A stretch of DNA of 64,000 nucleotides from Gemella morbillorum (GTDB lineage: Bacteria; Bacillota; Bacilli; Staphylococcales; Gemellaceae). The stretch lies in assembly GCF_900476045.1 (NCBI RefSeq), contig NZ_LS483440.1:620001-684000 (forward strand), in the 5' to 3' direction. The position numbers were made by a program, and so were the translations under genes. This document shows, piece after piece, positions 32,835 through 43,267 of this stretch (position 1 is its first letter; every line of letters begins with the position of its first letter). Below the pieces are notes generated by a model, which saw nothing but the letters and a program-made list of their open reading frames with translations, had not been told where the DNA came from and made no database searches.

Positions 32835-33220
32835 TAAACAACGATTTTCAAGAAGTACTTTGTGGTTATTTAAACTCATTAAACTTACCTCTAAAAGCAA
32901 GGTTGGATTACTTTAACGAATCAGACGATTTAGTCATCAATCTGATTTCTGGAGGGAAAGTGGAACAATTATATATGGACGGATCACAAGAAATTAGTTT
33001 ACCTTTTGAAATTGCCGTAAAAAGTCAAGACAATCAAAAAGCAAACTCAATAATGTGGACTATCCACTCTGCTTTATCTGATTTTAATATACAATTACCT
33101 AGTTTAAACGGTTCTTATCAATTTTTAAGTCTTGAAGTTGGTAAGCCAGCCATAAATGGAAGAGATGAACAAGACTTTTTTATTTACACGTTAAACATAA
33201 AATCAAAATTAGAAGTATAA
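32831..33220 (+). CDS. Minor capsid protein (Minor_capsid_3 type), tail terminator
   Basis: 129 residues: MINNDFQEVLCGYLNSLNLPLKARLDYF...GSQEISLPFEIAVKSQDNQKANSIMWTIHSAL. Third of the connector set; the position just before the tail tube gene fits a tail terminator. Confidence 0.75.
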   Translation: MINNDFQEVLCGYLNSLNLPLKARLDYFNESDDLVINLISGGKVEQLYMDGSQEISLPFEIAVKSQDNQKANSIMWTIHSALSDFNIQLPSLNGSYQFLSLEVGKPAINGRDEQDFFIYTLNIKSKLEV

Positions 33221-33234
33221 AAGGAGAAAACTAT

Positions 33235-33690
33235 ATGACAAGACAAAAAAACGCGCTGAGAAAACATTTTATAGCACCATTTAATCCGGCTAACCCAACA
33301 ACGGAGCCTGAGAAACAAGCGTTTAAACTATTAGCAAAATATATTAAGACTGTTAATGATGAAACTGATGAAGATACAGATGATGTAGCTTGGTACGACG
33401 GCGACGGTACACCAGAAGAACAGGTTAATTCTGTAAAACCTGGATATTCGTTTGAAGGAGATTTTGACGTTGAAGACGAAGCGCAAGCATTAATTGCTAG
33501 TTTAAAATACAAAGTAGGAGATGCGCGTAAAGTTTGGTTTAAAGTAGTTTCGGCGGATAATAAGAAACAATGGACTGCAGTTGCAAATGTATCCGGAATA
33601 AAAACTGGAGAAGGCGATGCGAATGAATACGAAAAATTTGAAGTAACGATTAAATGGATAACTTTACCAAAAGAAACACCAGTAGCATAA
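33235..33690 (+). CDS. Major tail (tube) protein
   Basis: 151 residues: QKNALRKHFIAPFNPANPTTEPEKQAFKLLAKYIKTV, with an acidic segment and EYEKFEVTIKWITLPKETP at the end. It polymerises to form the non-contractile tail tube. Strong RBS (AAAAGGAG). Assigned by position and sequence character. Confidence 0.78.
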   Translation: MTRQKNALRKHFIAPFNPANPTTEPEKQAFKLLAKYIKTVNDETDEDTDDVAWYDGDGTPEEQVNSVKPGYSFEGDFDVEDEAQALIASLKYKVGDARKVWFKVVSADNKKQWTAVANVSGIKTGEGDANEYEKFEVTIKWITLPKETPVA

Positions 33691-33707
33691 TTTAGGAGGT
33701 AAAAAGC

Positions 33708-34070
33708 ATGGTAGTAATTAAGAAGTTTGAAAATACAATTCCGATTGATTTTGGAGAGTTCGAGTTAAGATATGTGGCAAGTGATGAAAATTTGCAAAAT
33801 CTAGTTAAGTTGAGTGAAAAAGCTAATAAAGTAGAAGAAACATTCAAAAATTTAAAAGGAACGATAGATGATTTAAAATCTATTTTAGAGTTTACAAAAG
33901 AGTTATGGATTGAATTATTTGATGAAGAGACCTTTATTAAAATTTACGAGTACTGTAACAAATCAACTATCCCAACTTTTATTGCTTGTATTCAAACAAT
34001 TAGGGGGTTAGCAGACGAAATTCCTAATTTGGTAAATGAGAATACGTTAACTAAATATCTGAGCAACTAA
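33708..34070 (+). CDS. Tail assembly chaperone
   Basis: 120 residues, helical and acidic: TIPIDFGEFELRYVASDENLQNLVKLSEKANKVEE...WIELFDEETFIKIYEYCNKST. Lies between tail tube and tape measure, as do gpG-type chaperones. No obvious slippery site joins it to the next gene, which starts 3 bp later. Confidence 0.72.
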   Translation: MVVIKKFENTIPIDFGEFELRYVASDENLQNLVKLSEKANKVEETFKNLKGTIDDLKSILEFTKELWIELFDEETFIKIYEYCNKSTIPTFIACIQTIRGLADEIPNLVNENTLTKYLSN

Positions 34071-34072
34071 CC

Positions 34073-34651
34073 ATGCTTGATTTATCTCACAAATTAAAAG
34101 ATGAATTAATCGTTGGTAGTGAAAGATATGAGCTAGATTTATCTTTTGACAATGTGTTAAGGGTGTTTGATATGCTGCAAGATGAGGAAATCTCAGATGA
34201 ATTTAAACCTTATCTTGCCCTTGTTATATTTACCAAACAAGAGCTTGATAATTTCACAAAATATAATTTTGAAGATATAGATACTATCTTAAAAGAAATT
34301 TTTCAAGAGCATATTGAAAACGAAAAACTCAATCCTATTGAATATGATTTAGCCGGTAATCCAATGCCGGAGCGCAGGGGAGAGGAAGAGGAGCAATTAT
34401 ATAGTTTGAAATTCGATTCAGATTATATATTTGCTTCTTTTTTTCAGGCTTATAACATAGATTTGATTGAGCAACAAGGTAAATTACATTGGAAAAAGTT
34501 TAATGCACTATTAAACGGTTTGCCAGACGGGACAAAATTTGTAGAAGTTATCAAAATTCGTTCTTGGAAACCAAGTAAGAGTGATAGTTCGGAATATAAA
34601 GATCACATGAGAAAACTTCAACGCTTATATGAACTTCCTATCGACGATTAA
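34073..34651 (+). CDS. Gp15-family phage protein (tail chaperone partner)
   Basis: 192 residues. The opening LDLSHKLKDELIVGSERYELDLSFDNVLRVFDMLQDEEIS is the Gp15 family start. The C-terminal part (LIEQQGKLHWKKFNALLNGLPDGTKFVEVIKIRSWKP) is conserved too. Probably acts with the preceding protein on the tape measure. Confidence 0.82.
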   Translation: MLDLSHKLKDELIVGSERYELDLSFDNVLRVFDMLQDEEISDEFKPYLALVIFTKQELDNFTKYNFEDIDTILKEIFQEHIENEKLNPIEYDLAGNPMPERRGEEEEQLYSLKFDSDYIFASFFQAYNIDLIEQQGKLHWKKFNALLNGLPDGTKFVEVIKIRSWKPSKSDSSEYKDHMRKLQRLYELPIDD

Positions 34652-34678
34652 AATTTAAAAAGAAAGGAGGTAAATATA

Positions 34679-37600
34679 TTGGCAGAAGGTAAAGTTAAAA
34701 TAGATGTCAACCTTAATGAGAAAGGTGCTACCGCCGGTATAGGTAGGTTAAAAGGAGCATTAAATGGTCTTGAAGGAGCTGGAAATAAAGTAGGTTCTGT
34801 TTTTAAAAGTGTGTTAGGAGCTAATTTAGTAAACTCAGCTATTGTTGGTAGTATTAGAGGAATATCTAACAGCGTTAAAAGCATGACTAACGAATTAAAC
34901 AGCTCTGCGAAAGCGTGGAAGACTTTCGAAGGTAATATGCAGATGATAGGTAAGTCTGCAGATGAAATTGCTCAAGCGAAGTCTGTTATGCAAGATTATG
35001 CTACAAAAACTATTTATAGCGCTTCCGATATGGCTTCTACCTATTCACAATTAGCAGCGGTAGGAATTAAGGAAACAGATAAGTTAGTAACTGGATTCGG
35101 TGGTCTTGCAGCTGCTGCAGAAAATCCACAGCAAGCAATGAAAACTTTAAGTACGCAAGCCACTCAAATGGCGGCTAAACCGAAAGTAGCATGGCAAGAC
35201 TTTAAGTTAATGATGGAACAAACTCCCGCAGGAATGGCTGCCGTTGCAAAAGAAATGGGAATGTCATTAGCTGAGCTTGTTAAAGGTGTTCAAGATGGGA
35301 CTGTTAAAACAGAAGACTTCTTCAACGCGATTAAGAAAGTTGGAAATAATGATCACTTTTCTAAAATGGCGACACAATTTAAAACTGTAGACCAGGCAAT
35401 TGATGGAGCAAGAGAATCGATAGCAAATAAATTAATGCCCACTTTTGAAAAGTTCAACAAGTTCGGGATAAAAGCTATTGTAGGAATCACAGAAGCTTTA
35501 GAAAAGCTCGATTTTGGTGCATTAGCTGATAAAGTTGGAAAGTTCCTCGATGGGATAGACATAGAAGGGATAATCAATGGAATAGCATCCTCAATAAGAA
35601 ATGTGGTAACAGTAGCAAAAGAATTGTGGAAAGGATTAAACGATAGCGGAGCAATTAGTGCAGTTATTAGTGCATTCAAAAACATTAATGGGGCAATTAG
35701 CAACGTTATTAAATCTTTAGCAAATAGCGGGGTAATAAGCACAGTAGCGCAAGCTTTTGGTGTATTAGTTAACGTAATTGCTAGAGTTGTTGGTGCTTGT
35801 GCAAAATTTACCGCATCTTTACCACCAAGTGTTATAAGTGGCATTGCATATGCCCTACTAGCAATAGTAGGTTCGTTAAAAGCTATTAAGTTAGCAACAA
35901 AAGGTTTAAATTTTATTAAAAGTTTAAATCCTTTTAAATTGTTTAAGAAGAACGCTGTTAGCACTTTAGAAAGTGCAGGTAAAGGAATTAGTAAATCTGT
36001 TGAAGGGATAGGTAAAGGAGTTCAAAAAGCTTCCCAAGGGCTTGGAGATGGAATAAGAAAAGCGCTACAAGGAGTTAGTTCGGTAATTCGTTCTTTAGGA
36101 ACTGCTGTTGCAACAGCTTCTAAAGGGATTGGAACTGGATTAGCGATAGCATTTAGAGGTTTAGGTCAAGCTATAGCAATAGTACCACCAACCACATGGT
36201 TGGCATTAGGGGCTGGAATTGCATTAGTTTGTGTAGGACTTGCGCTTTTAGGAACTCAAGGTGATGGAGTTGCTAAGGTCTTTCAAGCCTTAGGAAGTGC
36301 CGTGTCACAAGTTATTCTTGCTTTAGGAACTGGCTTATCAGCCGTTTTAGTTTCATTAGGTAGTGTTATTCAATCGGTTGGAACAGCTATTCAAAGCGTA
36401 GGTAATGGAATACGATTAGTATTTGAAGGAATAGGAACAATTATCCAATCGGTAGGTATCGCTATTAAAGGGACTTTAGAGGGTCTAGCTCTAGCATTTA
36501 CTGGATTTGGTAATGGGGTACGACTTGCTCTTGAAGGAGTGGCAAGTGTTATTCAATCAGTAGGGACTGCTATTAAATCAGTTCTTGAAGGATTAGGAAC
36601 TGCATTTGAAAAGTTCGGTACTGCCGTAAAAACTGTGTGTGAAGGTGTAAAAACAGTAATTGATAGCATAGGTGACTCAATCAGAAAAATTCTTGATGGG
36701 GTAGCGAACGTTATTAAAAGCATCGGAGAATCAGCAGAAAAAGCTGGAAATGGATTCAGATTATTTGCCGAAGGGGTGAAAACTCTAGTTGATTTAAATT
36801 TAGGTGATTTGGTCGCTACTTTAGCTGCAACTGCTTTAGGTGTGGGGAAAATTTCTGCACACGCAGGAGAAATGACTACAGCAGGAACCGGAATGCAAAC
36901 GATGGCACAAGGTTTATTAAGTTTAGGAGAAGCAGCCAACTCTGTTCAGGGGGCCTTGACTTCTATTCCTACTTTAATTACAAACCTAAATACATCATTA
37001 AACGGATTACCTGCAACGCTAATTTCAACATCAACAGCGGTTCAAACGTTCAGTGTTAGTGTTGTTGCATCTCTAGCCGGATTAATGAGCGCCAGTGGAT
37101 ATATAAGTTCGTTCAATTCTGAAATATCTACAATGGGCTCAACACTATCTAATGTAAACGGAGTTGTAAGCGGATTTACTTCAACACTAGCGAGCGTTGG
37201 CTCTGCAATGGGCGGTTTAGCCACTTCTATATCAAGTGCTATGAGCAGTGCGCAAAGTGCGGTTCAAGGAACTTGTCAGCAAATGACCTCTATTCTCCAA
37301 CAGACAGCTAGTAGAATGGCAATGGAAGGAAGAAAAGCCGGGCAGGAAAGTGGTAAGAATATTGCTGAAGGACTTAGAAGTAATGAGGGTAATGTTCGTT
37401 CAGCGATGGAAAGTATCAAGAATACTATCCAAAGTATAGGACAAAGTATTGTACCGGTTGCTCAAAACATTGGTGCTCAGGTAAGTAATGGTGTTGCTCA
37501 AGGTATGTATTCGGCTTTAGGAGCTGTTACTGCTGCAGCAAATGCTATTATAAGTGAAGTTGATAGAGCGTTAAGAGCAAAAGCTCAAATTCACTCACCT

Positions 37601-37942
37601 TCAAGACTTACTGATAAACGAACCGGACGACACTTAACTGGAGGTGTTGCTCGAGGAATGGTTAAGAATATGCCTGTGTTAAATAAGGCGCTTGATATGT
37701 ATCAACGCACTATTTCAGCGTTTAAACCTAAACCGCCGGAAGCAATGTTGAGTTTAGGAACTAATTCGTTAAGATTTGCTCCTGTTGGAAGTAACTCTAA
37801 TAGTAGCGTAACGAACAATAAAACTAATAATTATGGATCACTTCTTCACATTGAAAATCTACACACAAATAGTAAAGAAGATGTTAGAAAAATCTATAAT
37901 CAGATTAAATTCTTAGTAAAAGAGGAGGAAGATAGACTTTGA
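34679..37942 (+). CDS. Tail tape measure protein
   Basis: 1087 residues, the longest gene in the window. N-terminal tape-measure domain: KSMTNELNSSAKAWKTFEGNMQMIGKSADEI, YATKTIYSASDMASTYSQLAAVGI, and MMEQTPAGMAAVAKEMGMSLAELVKGV. Hydrophobic helices lie in the middle. Residues about 553-690 are a run of repeats of the type IQSVGTAIKSVLEGLGTAF, roughly 11 residues each. The C-terminus has HSPSRLTDKRTGRHLTGGVARGM. It sets tail length and helps eject DNA. TTG start with AAAGGAGG eight bases upstream. Confidence 0.94.
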   Translation: MAEGKVKIDVNLNEKGATAGIGRLKGALNGLEGAGNKVGSVFKSVLGANLVNSAIVGSIRGISNSVKSMTNELNSSAKAWKTFEGNMQMIGKSADEIAQAKSVMQDYATKTIYSASDMASTYSQLAAVGIKETDKLVTGFGGLAAAAENPQQAMKTLSTQATQMAAKPKVAWQDFKLMMEQTPAGMAAVAKEMGMSLAELVKGVQDGTVKTEDFFNAIKKVGNNDHFSKMATQFKTVDQAIDGARESIANKLMPTFEKFNKFGIKAIVGITEALEKLDFGALADKVGKFLDGIDIEGIINGIASSIRNVVTVAKELWKGLNDSGAISAVISAFKNINGAISNVIKSLANSGVISTVAQAFGVLVNVIARVVGACAKFTASLPPSVISGIAYALLAIVGSLKAIKLATKGLNFIKSLNPFKLFKKNAVSTLESAGKGISKSVEGIGKGVQKASQGLGDGIRKALQGVSSVIRSLGTAVATASKGIGTGLAIAFRGLGQAIAIVPPTTWLALGAGIALVCVGLALLGTQGDGVAKVFQALGSAVSQVILALGTGLSAVLVSLGSVIQSVGTAIQSVGNGIRLVFEGIGTIIQSVGIAIKGTLEGLALAFTGFGNGVRLALEGVASVIQSVGTAIKSVLEGLGTAFEKFGTAVKTVCEGVKTVIDSIGDSIRKILDGVANVIKSIGESAEKAGNGFRLFAEGVKTLVDLNLGDLVATLAATALGVGKISAHAGEMTTAGTGMQTMAQGLLSLGEAANSVQGALTSIPTLITNLNTSLNGLPATLISTSTAVQTFSVSVVASLAGLMSASGYISSFNSEISTMGSTLSNVNGVVSGFTSTLASVGSAMGGLATSISSAMSSAQSAVQGTCQQMTSILQQTASRMAMEGRKAGQESGKNIAEGLRSNEGNVRSAMESIKNTIQSIGQSIVPVAQNIGAQVSNGVAQGMYSALGAVTAAANAIISEVDRALRAKAQIHSPSRLTDKRTGRHLTGGVARGMVKNMPVLNKALDMYQRTISAFKPKPPEAMLSLGTNSLRFAPVGSNSNSSVTNNKTNNYGSLLHIENLHTNSKEDVRKIYNQIKFLVKEEEDRL

Positions 37943-38664
37943 TAACTAAATATATTACTTATGATAAGCTTAATACAAAAGAATTAGGACTAAGATTAGT
38001 TGATGATATTGAGTTAGAGTCTTCTTCTAACTCAGTAGAATTAATAGAGATAGACGGTGTTAACGGGGCTAAAATTAAAGATAATAAAAGATTGAATGTG
38101 GTAGAACGTGCTTTTCCTTTCAAAATATACGATGAAAAAGCTAACGTAGAAACCACTATTGAAAAATTAAATGATTATCTCGTTAATATAGAGCCGAAAT
38201 GGTATGATTTTGGATTGAGTTGGGATAGTAATTATCTTTATAAAGCGTATTTCTTTGAAACTTTTAAAATTGAAGGGACTTTAACTAGTAAGAAAAAATG
38301 TATCTTAAATTTCAAAATTCATCCTGTTAAATACTTGAAAACAGGACTTAATAAGATATCAGTTTCTAATGGCCAAATATTAAGAAACCCAGAAAGAAGA
38401 AAAGCTAATCCTCTTATTAAATTAAGAGGAACAGGAGATATTAATTTGAATATTAATTCTCAAATATTTAGGTTGAAAGGTGTTAGTGGACACATTAATA
38501 TTGATTGTGAAACTCAATCGGCCCACTGGGATAATAAAGAACCGCAGTACGATAAAGTGTTCACTTATCCATTTCCACACCTTGAAATAGGAGATAACAC
38601 AATAACATGGGATAATAATTCTTTTGTGGTTGAAATCACTCCAAGATGGGAGGCGTTAGTTTAA
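37939..38664 (+). CDS. Distal tail protein Dit
   Basis: 241 residues. YDKLNTKELGLRLVDDIELESSSNSVELIEIDGVNGAKIKD..., then WYDFGLSWDSNYLYKAYFFETFKIEGTLTSKKKCILNFKIHPVKYLKTG is the Dit (siphovirus tail component) pattern. Hexamers form the hub joining tube and tip. TTG start overlapping the tape measure stop. Confidence 0.85.
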   Translation: MITKYITYDKLNTKELGLRLVDDIELESSSNSVELIEIDGVNGAKIKDNKRLNVVERAFPFKIYDEKANVETTIEKLNDYLVNIEPKWYDFGLSWDSNYLYKAYFFETFKIEGTLTSKKKCILNFKIHPVKYLKTGLNKISVSNGQILRNPERRKANPLIKLRGTGDINLNINSQIFRLKGVSGHINIDCETQSAHWDNKEPQYDKVFTYPFPHLEIGDNTITWDNNSFVVEITPRWEALV

Positions 38665-40613
38665 TGGCCTATCCGATTTTATACAAAGCAAATGAAACAA
38701 ACTTTGAACATTTGGGAGTATCGGTTCTTTCTGATGCTTCTGAATGTTATGTGACCAAAGAAAAGAATGGTATATATATCCTGGAATTTGATTACCCCGT
38801 CAACGGTAAGGATATTAAAAAGATAGAAGAGGGAATGTTGATAAAGGTCGATACTGGATATCGAACTAAAAATCAACGATTTGAAGTTTCTAAAATAACT
38901 AAAACAAAAGAAGGTTACAAAATCTATTGCCAACATATCTCACAAGCAAAAACATCGAAGAACGCTCTCAGACCTGATGTTTCAGTTGATGGTGATGCTA
39001 CAAGAGCACTATTGACTTGGAGAGATAATTTGCTTGATAGTAGAGAAGAGTTTTTTGTATGGTCCGATATTTTAACCAATAATAAGACTACCTGGAAAAT
39101 TGAAAGTATCGATAATGCAAGAGAAGCGCTTGGAGGTAAAGCGGGATCTATTCTTGATGTATGGGGCGGAGAGTATGAGTTCGATAATTTGAATATCAAA
39201 CTCCATAAACAAATGGGGGTAGATAGTCCTACAATAATTGCTTACGGAAAAAACTTATTAGATTTAGAGCAGGAACAGTCGATTTTAGAAACTTATACCA
39301 CCGTATTCCCTTTTAAAAAATATACAGACGACAATAATCGAGAACAGTTAATCACTCTTCCCGAGATTTTAATTGATAGTCCACATGTGGGAAAATTTAC
39401 GCACAAAAGAATATTAAAGATTGACTTTTCTAATGATGAAGATTTAAAAACTGTAGAGCATTTGAGAAATAAGGCTAATTCTTATATTAAAAGTAATAAT
39501 GTAGGAGTGCCTAGTGTAAATCTTAAGTTAAATTACCAGGACTTATCAAAAGTAGAGGGTATATTTGATACTCCTGCGCTTGAAGAAGTAGATTTATGTG
39601 ATAGGTTAAAAGTATTTTACCAAGATCTAAATATACTTAATGAAAATGCTAAAGTAGTAAAAGTAGTCTGGGATGTCATTCTTGAAGAAAATCACGAAAT
39701 AGAGGTTGGAGACAGCAGAGCTAGCTTTAATAGTGGCGCTAATGCAAAAATAGAATCTCTTCAAACTCAAACAGATAGTTTAAACGCTAGAATTAATGCC
39801 CTACTGGAAGAACAAGAAGCAATATTTCAAAAATACTTTAATGAAAAATCAAAAGAAATTGAGGATTCTGTAAAATCTGGGATAGAAAAAGCAAAACTTG
39901 AAGTCGAGAAAAACCAACGAGAAAAAGCTATTGAATTAGAAAATAAAATAAACACTTTCAAAACAGAAGTCAATTCAACTATAAAAGAGTTTAACAGCAA
40001 ATTATCCAGCTTTGATGGTGGTAATTTAGATGAACTTAGAAAGAAAATTGAAGAGACTAACCAAATAGCTGAAACTACAGTAAAAATGGTAGGTACAGAT
40101 GATAGTATCACTTATAACAAAAACAGATTAGAAGGTGCTACCGAGCGAGAGATACCACTAGGAACAGCTTACATAGAATTATCTCACAATGGAGATGGTT
40201 TTGAAGTGGGGAAAGAATACACTATAAGCTGGGAAGCAGAGTGTAGAACCCACGATTTTACTGATATAAAAGTAGTATTTAACAAACCATTACCTTTTAC
40301 CGCAAGAGTAAGTTTAGTATCGAAAAACAACCTATATCCTAGAATAGATAAAGTGCTAGAAAAAGGAACAAAAGAAGTGGACTTACTTCACGTCTATAGT
40401 TCTACATATAACAACTTATTACTTAGCGATTGGTTGGAAATGGTATATACAACAGTAGAAATATCTAATAAAAATGTTTTGAATATCAATATAATTTTTA
40501 AAAAGATAGCGGATGCTAATGACCATCCAGAGTTTACAGAAGATTGGATGAAAGAGTGGCAAGGAGAATGGAACGAACAACCGCAATATATAATAGATGG
40601 AGGTGTCAACTAG
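38664..40613 (+). CDS. Tail-associated endopeptidase-type minor structural protein
   Basis: 649 residues. The N-terminal 350 residues (PILYKANETNFEHLGVSVLSDASECYVTKEKNGIYILEFDYPVNG..., KTSKNALRPDV) match the prophage tail endopeptidase family; a coiled coil (about residues 355-465) and a beta-rich C-terminal domain follow. It sits at the tail tip. Start at 38664 within the Dit stop (TAATG); the ATG at 38646 overlaps the RBS GGGAGG. Confidence 0.82.
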   Translation: MAYPILYKANETNFEHLGVSVLSDASECYVTKEKNGIYILEFDYPVNGKDIKKIEEGMLIKVDTGYRTKNQRFEVSKITKTKEGYKIYCQHISQAKTSKNALRPDVSVDGDATRALLTWRDNLLDSREEFFVWSDILTNNKTTWKIESIDNAREALGGKAGSILDVWGGEYEFDNLNIKLHKQMGVDSPTIIAYGKNLLDLEQEQSILETYTTVFPFKKYTDDNNREQLITLPEILIDSPHVGKFTHKRILKIDFSNDEDLKTVEHLRNKANSYIKSNNVGVPSVNLKLNYQDLSKVEGIFDTPALEEVDLCDRLKVFYQDLNILNENAKVVKVVWDVILEENHEIEVGDSRASFNSGANAKIESLQTQTDSLNARINALLEEQEAIFQKYFNEKSKEIEDSVKSGIEKAKLEVEKNQREKAIELENKINTFKTEVNSTIKEFNSKLSSFDGGNLDELRKKIEETNQIAETTVKMVGTDDSITYNKNRLEGATEREIPLGTAYIELSHNGDGFEVGKEYTISWEAECRTHDFTDIKVVFNKPLPFTARVSLVSKNNLYPRIDKVLEKGTKEVDLLHVYSSTYNNLLLSDWLEMVYTTVEISNKNVLNINIIFKKIADANDHPEFTEDWMKEWQGEWNEQPQYIIDGGVN

Positions 40614-41324
40614 ATGTCAATAGAAAAAATACCTTTAAGAGTGCAACATAAAAGAATGGCAGCTAATGAGTGGCGAAACAGCTCCCTTATCCTCCTGGAT
40701 GGAGAAATAGGTGTAGAGAGCGACACAGGATATTTAAAAGTTGGTAATGGTAGAAGTAGATTTAGTGAGTTGCAATATTTAACAGGACCTAGAGGAGCTA
40801 CTGGTGAGCGTGGTTTAACTGGACCACAAGGCCCGGCAGGGAGAGATGGACAAGTTACTTTTGCTGCTTTAACTCAACAACAAAAAAATGAACTTAAAGG
40901 AGAGCGAGGGCAACAAGGGGAACGTGGTTTACCTGGACAACCCGGAAGAGATGGAATAAATGGAACACCGGGAATTAATGGGCGCGATGGGGTAAGTAGT
41001 TACACTCATATTAAATATTCTAATAATTCTAATGGATACGGAATGAGTGATGATGCTAATTCTCTATACATTGGTATATATACGGGAACAAGTTCAACAC
41101 CACCAAATAGTTACACTTCTTATAAATGGTCGAAATTCAGAGGAGCTGACGGATTGCAAGGCTTACAAGGAGCAACCGGAAGAGCGGGTGTAGACGGAAA
41201 ACCCGGACAAAATATAATCAACCAACAAAATAATCAACCTATGAAGTATTGGGCGGGTACAGAAGCTCAATATAACGCTATTCCTACCAAAGATGCTAAC
41301 ACAATATACGACGTATTCAAGTAG
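40614..41324 (+). CDS. Tail fibre with collagen-like Gly-X-Y repeats
   Basis: 236 residues. N-terminal attachment segment (KIPLRVQHKRMAANEWRNSSLILLDGEIGVESDTGYLKVGNG) is shared by phage hyaluronidases and fibres. Three collagen-like stretches (GPRGATGERGLTGPQG, GERGLPGQPGRDGINGTPG, GLQGLQGATGRAGVDGKPG) should form triple helices. The C-terminus (YWAGTEAQYNAIPTKDANTIYDV) is a common short fibre-tip motif. Likely part of the host-recognition complex. Confidence 0.82.
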   Translation: MSIEKIPLRVQHKRMAANEWRNSSLILLDGEIGVESDTGYLKVGNGRSRFSELQYLTGPRGATGERGLTGPQGPAGRDGQVTFAALTQQQKNELKGERGQQGERGLPGQPGRDGINGTPGINGRDGVSSYTHIKYSNNSNGYGMSDDANSLYIGIYTGTSSTPPNSYTSYKWSKFRGADGLQGLQGATGRAGVDGKPGQNIINQQNNQPMKYWAGTEAQYNAIPTKDANTIYDVFK

Positions 41325-41332
41325 GTGCTATT

Positions 41333-41662
41333 ATGGAAAGATTAAAAATAATAGTAGGTGGTAAAGAAATAGCGAAAAGATATGTAGGAGATAGGTTAGT
41401 TTGGGAAGGTATCACTTTGATTTTGAGGTTGAATTATGCAACGGTTTTAAAAAGAAGAGGAGAAGTGATGTTAATAACATTATACGGAGGGGAAATGAAT
41501 ACCGATAATGTTACCAAAATAGTGTTAGATGACTTAGTATTGACTGAATTTAACTCTTTAAGATTGGAACGCTCTAATTTTAAATTAAAGCTATCAGACG
41601 GAGAAATGGCAAAGTTAAAAGAAGGAAGAATAAATATTGTTGAGTTTTGGGGAAGGGGGTAG
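41333..41662 (+). CDS. Baseplate-region protein, 109 aa
   Basis: MERLKIIVGGKEIAKRYVGDRLVWEG..., a beta-rich small protein found between fibre genes in streptococcal-type phages. Starts 8 bp after the fibre. Function unknown. Confidence 0.65.
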   Translation: MERLKIIVGGKEIAKRYVGDRLVWEGITLILRLNYATVLKRRGEVMLITLYGGEMNTDNVTKIVLDDLVLTEFNSLRLERSNFKLKLSDGEMAKLKEGRINIVEFWGRG

Positions 41663-41665
41663 TGT

Positions 41666-43267
41666 ATGGATATAGAAATTCAAAATAAAAAAAATGAAGC
41701 ACTTTTTAAAAATGGTAAATATCAATTTACATTTATCCCTAAACTTCCTACAGAAAAAATTAAAATACATCACATGGGATGTGTTGGAGATACTAGATTA
41801 AATCACATTCAGTTAGAACAAGGAACAGAAGTTACTTATTTCGTTGCACCGGACAAGAAAGTCAATTCTTTAAGTGGGATATTTAAACAATTAAGAGATT
41901 TAGATGTTCAGATGCGAGACCAAAACAGCGAGCTTTGGGGGAAAATTAAACTTAATAATACTGGTGCTATCCTAGATTTTTATAATGAAAACATTAAAAC
42001 TCAATTAACAACGTTAGCTGGTAAAGTTAATTTAGCAATTAGTGAACTTGATAATAAAGTTTTAAAAAAATCAGATGTTTCTGTTACATCTAATGGGATA
42101 ACATTAGGAAGCGGAAAAACGATTGATGGACGAACTATTGCTAGTATTATGAAAGTTCAACCTGACAGTATAGACTTGATAAGTCCTCTTATTAGAGTTA
42201 CCGGAGATATGGTTTTAGATGGAACGCTTGAAGGTAGAAAAATCAAAGCTAATACTTTGGAGACAGGACACCACAAAGCGGGAAGTATAACTACAGAAAT
42301 ACTTGCAGCTAATGCAGTTAAATCAAACAATCTATATGTTGATAATGCGATGATTATTAAATTCTTGGCTAATAGTGCTTTTATCACAGAATTATTTGCT
42401 AAAAAAGCATTTATTAACCAACTACAAACAGTCAAGATAAATTCTACTCAAATAGATACAGAAAGCCTTAGAGGTAAAACTATAATCGGAGCTGAAATTA
42501 CTGGGCGAAGCAGAATTACATTAGGCGAATATGGATATATGCAGCCTACAGAAAGTGGAGGGCTTCAAATTAATTCGCCTCACAACTATTCAAGTAAAGA
42601 TGGCATAGGCATTCAGATAGTAGGTGGACGTGATAGAGGAAAAGATGTTCCTTACGGAATGTTTATTTACCAAGACAGTGATTTTACTGTAGGAGGTAAT
42701 ACTCCTGTAGATACAAACGCATACTTATTGACAGTTAAAGGTTTTATTAATACAAAAGGAGTCAACAACCTAAAATTTGCTAATCATCATGATGGCAGTA
42801 CGTCTGTTGGGGTTTGGGATAGAAATGTAGCCTTACTTTTTGATAGAGAAAATAATGATATGTTTTACCATTACAACGGTAAAAATTATAGTTTATGGGA
42901 AATTGTTAAACAATATTTTGATACTACTTCTGATATTAGGTTGAAAACTGATATTATTAATTCAGAAGCTAATGCTCTTGCTAAATTAAAATTATTTTCA
43001 TTCAAGAGTTTTGATTGGAAAGAAAGAGAAAATTTTGGAATTAAACCTCATACAGAAATAGGTTTAATAGCTCAAGATGTAGAAAAGATAGATAAGACTT
43101 TTGTGAAGTTGGTCGGCGAGTATATGACACTAGATCATTTCAATTTGCTAACTTTTAATCTAAAAGCAACTCAAGAACTTTATTATCGTGATATAGAAAA
43201 AGATAAAAAATTAATCAAGTTAGAAAAAAGAATTAAACAGATGGAGGAAAAAATACATGCAGCATAA
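41666..43267 (+). CDS. Tail spike/fibre with C-terminal S74 auto-cleaving chaperone
   Basis: 533 residues. A beta-rich body with helix-type segments (KAGSITTEILAANAVKSNNLYVDNAMIIKFLAN) ends in a peptidase S74 intramolecular chaperone: SDIRLKTDI places the Ser-Lys dyad at Ser422 and Lys427, then GLIAQDVEKI and a terminal coiled coil. The chaperone trimerises the spike and then cuts itself off. Receptor binding is the likely role. Confidence 0.85.
   Translation: MDIEIQNKKNEALFKNGKYQFTFIPKLPTEKIKIHHMGCVGDTRLNHIQLEQGTEVTYFVAPDKKVNSLSGIFKQLRDLDVQMRDQNSELWGKIKLNNTGAILDFYNENIKTQLTTLAGKVNLAISELDNKVLKKSDVSVTSNGITLGSGKTIDGRTIASIMKVQPDSIDLISPLIRVTGDMVLDGTLEGRKIKANTLETGHHKAGSITTEILAANAVKSNNLYVDNAMIIKFLANSAFITELFAKKAFINQLQTVKINSTQIDTESLRGKTIIGAEITGRSRITLGEYGYMQPTESGGLQINSPHNYSSKDGIGIQIVGGRDRGKDVPYGMFIYQDSDFTVGGNTPVDTNAYLLTVKGFINTKGVNNLKFANHHDGSTSVGVWDRNVALLFDRENNDMFYHYNGKNYSLWEIVKQYFDTTSDIRLKTDIINSEANALAKLKLFSFKSFDWKERENFGIKPHTEIGLIAQDVEKIDKTFVKLVGEYMTLDHFNLLTFNLKATQELYYRDIEKDKKLIKLEKRIKQMEEKIHAA

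Noticed and set aside
35353..35964. 203-codon minus-strand frame inside the tape measure gene
   Set aside because: Antisense shadow of a repetitive coding region; no start signal and surrounded by the intact plus-strand gene.
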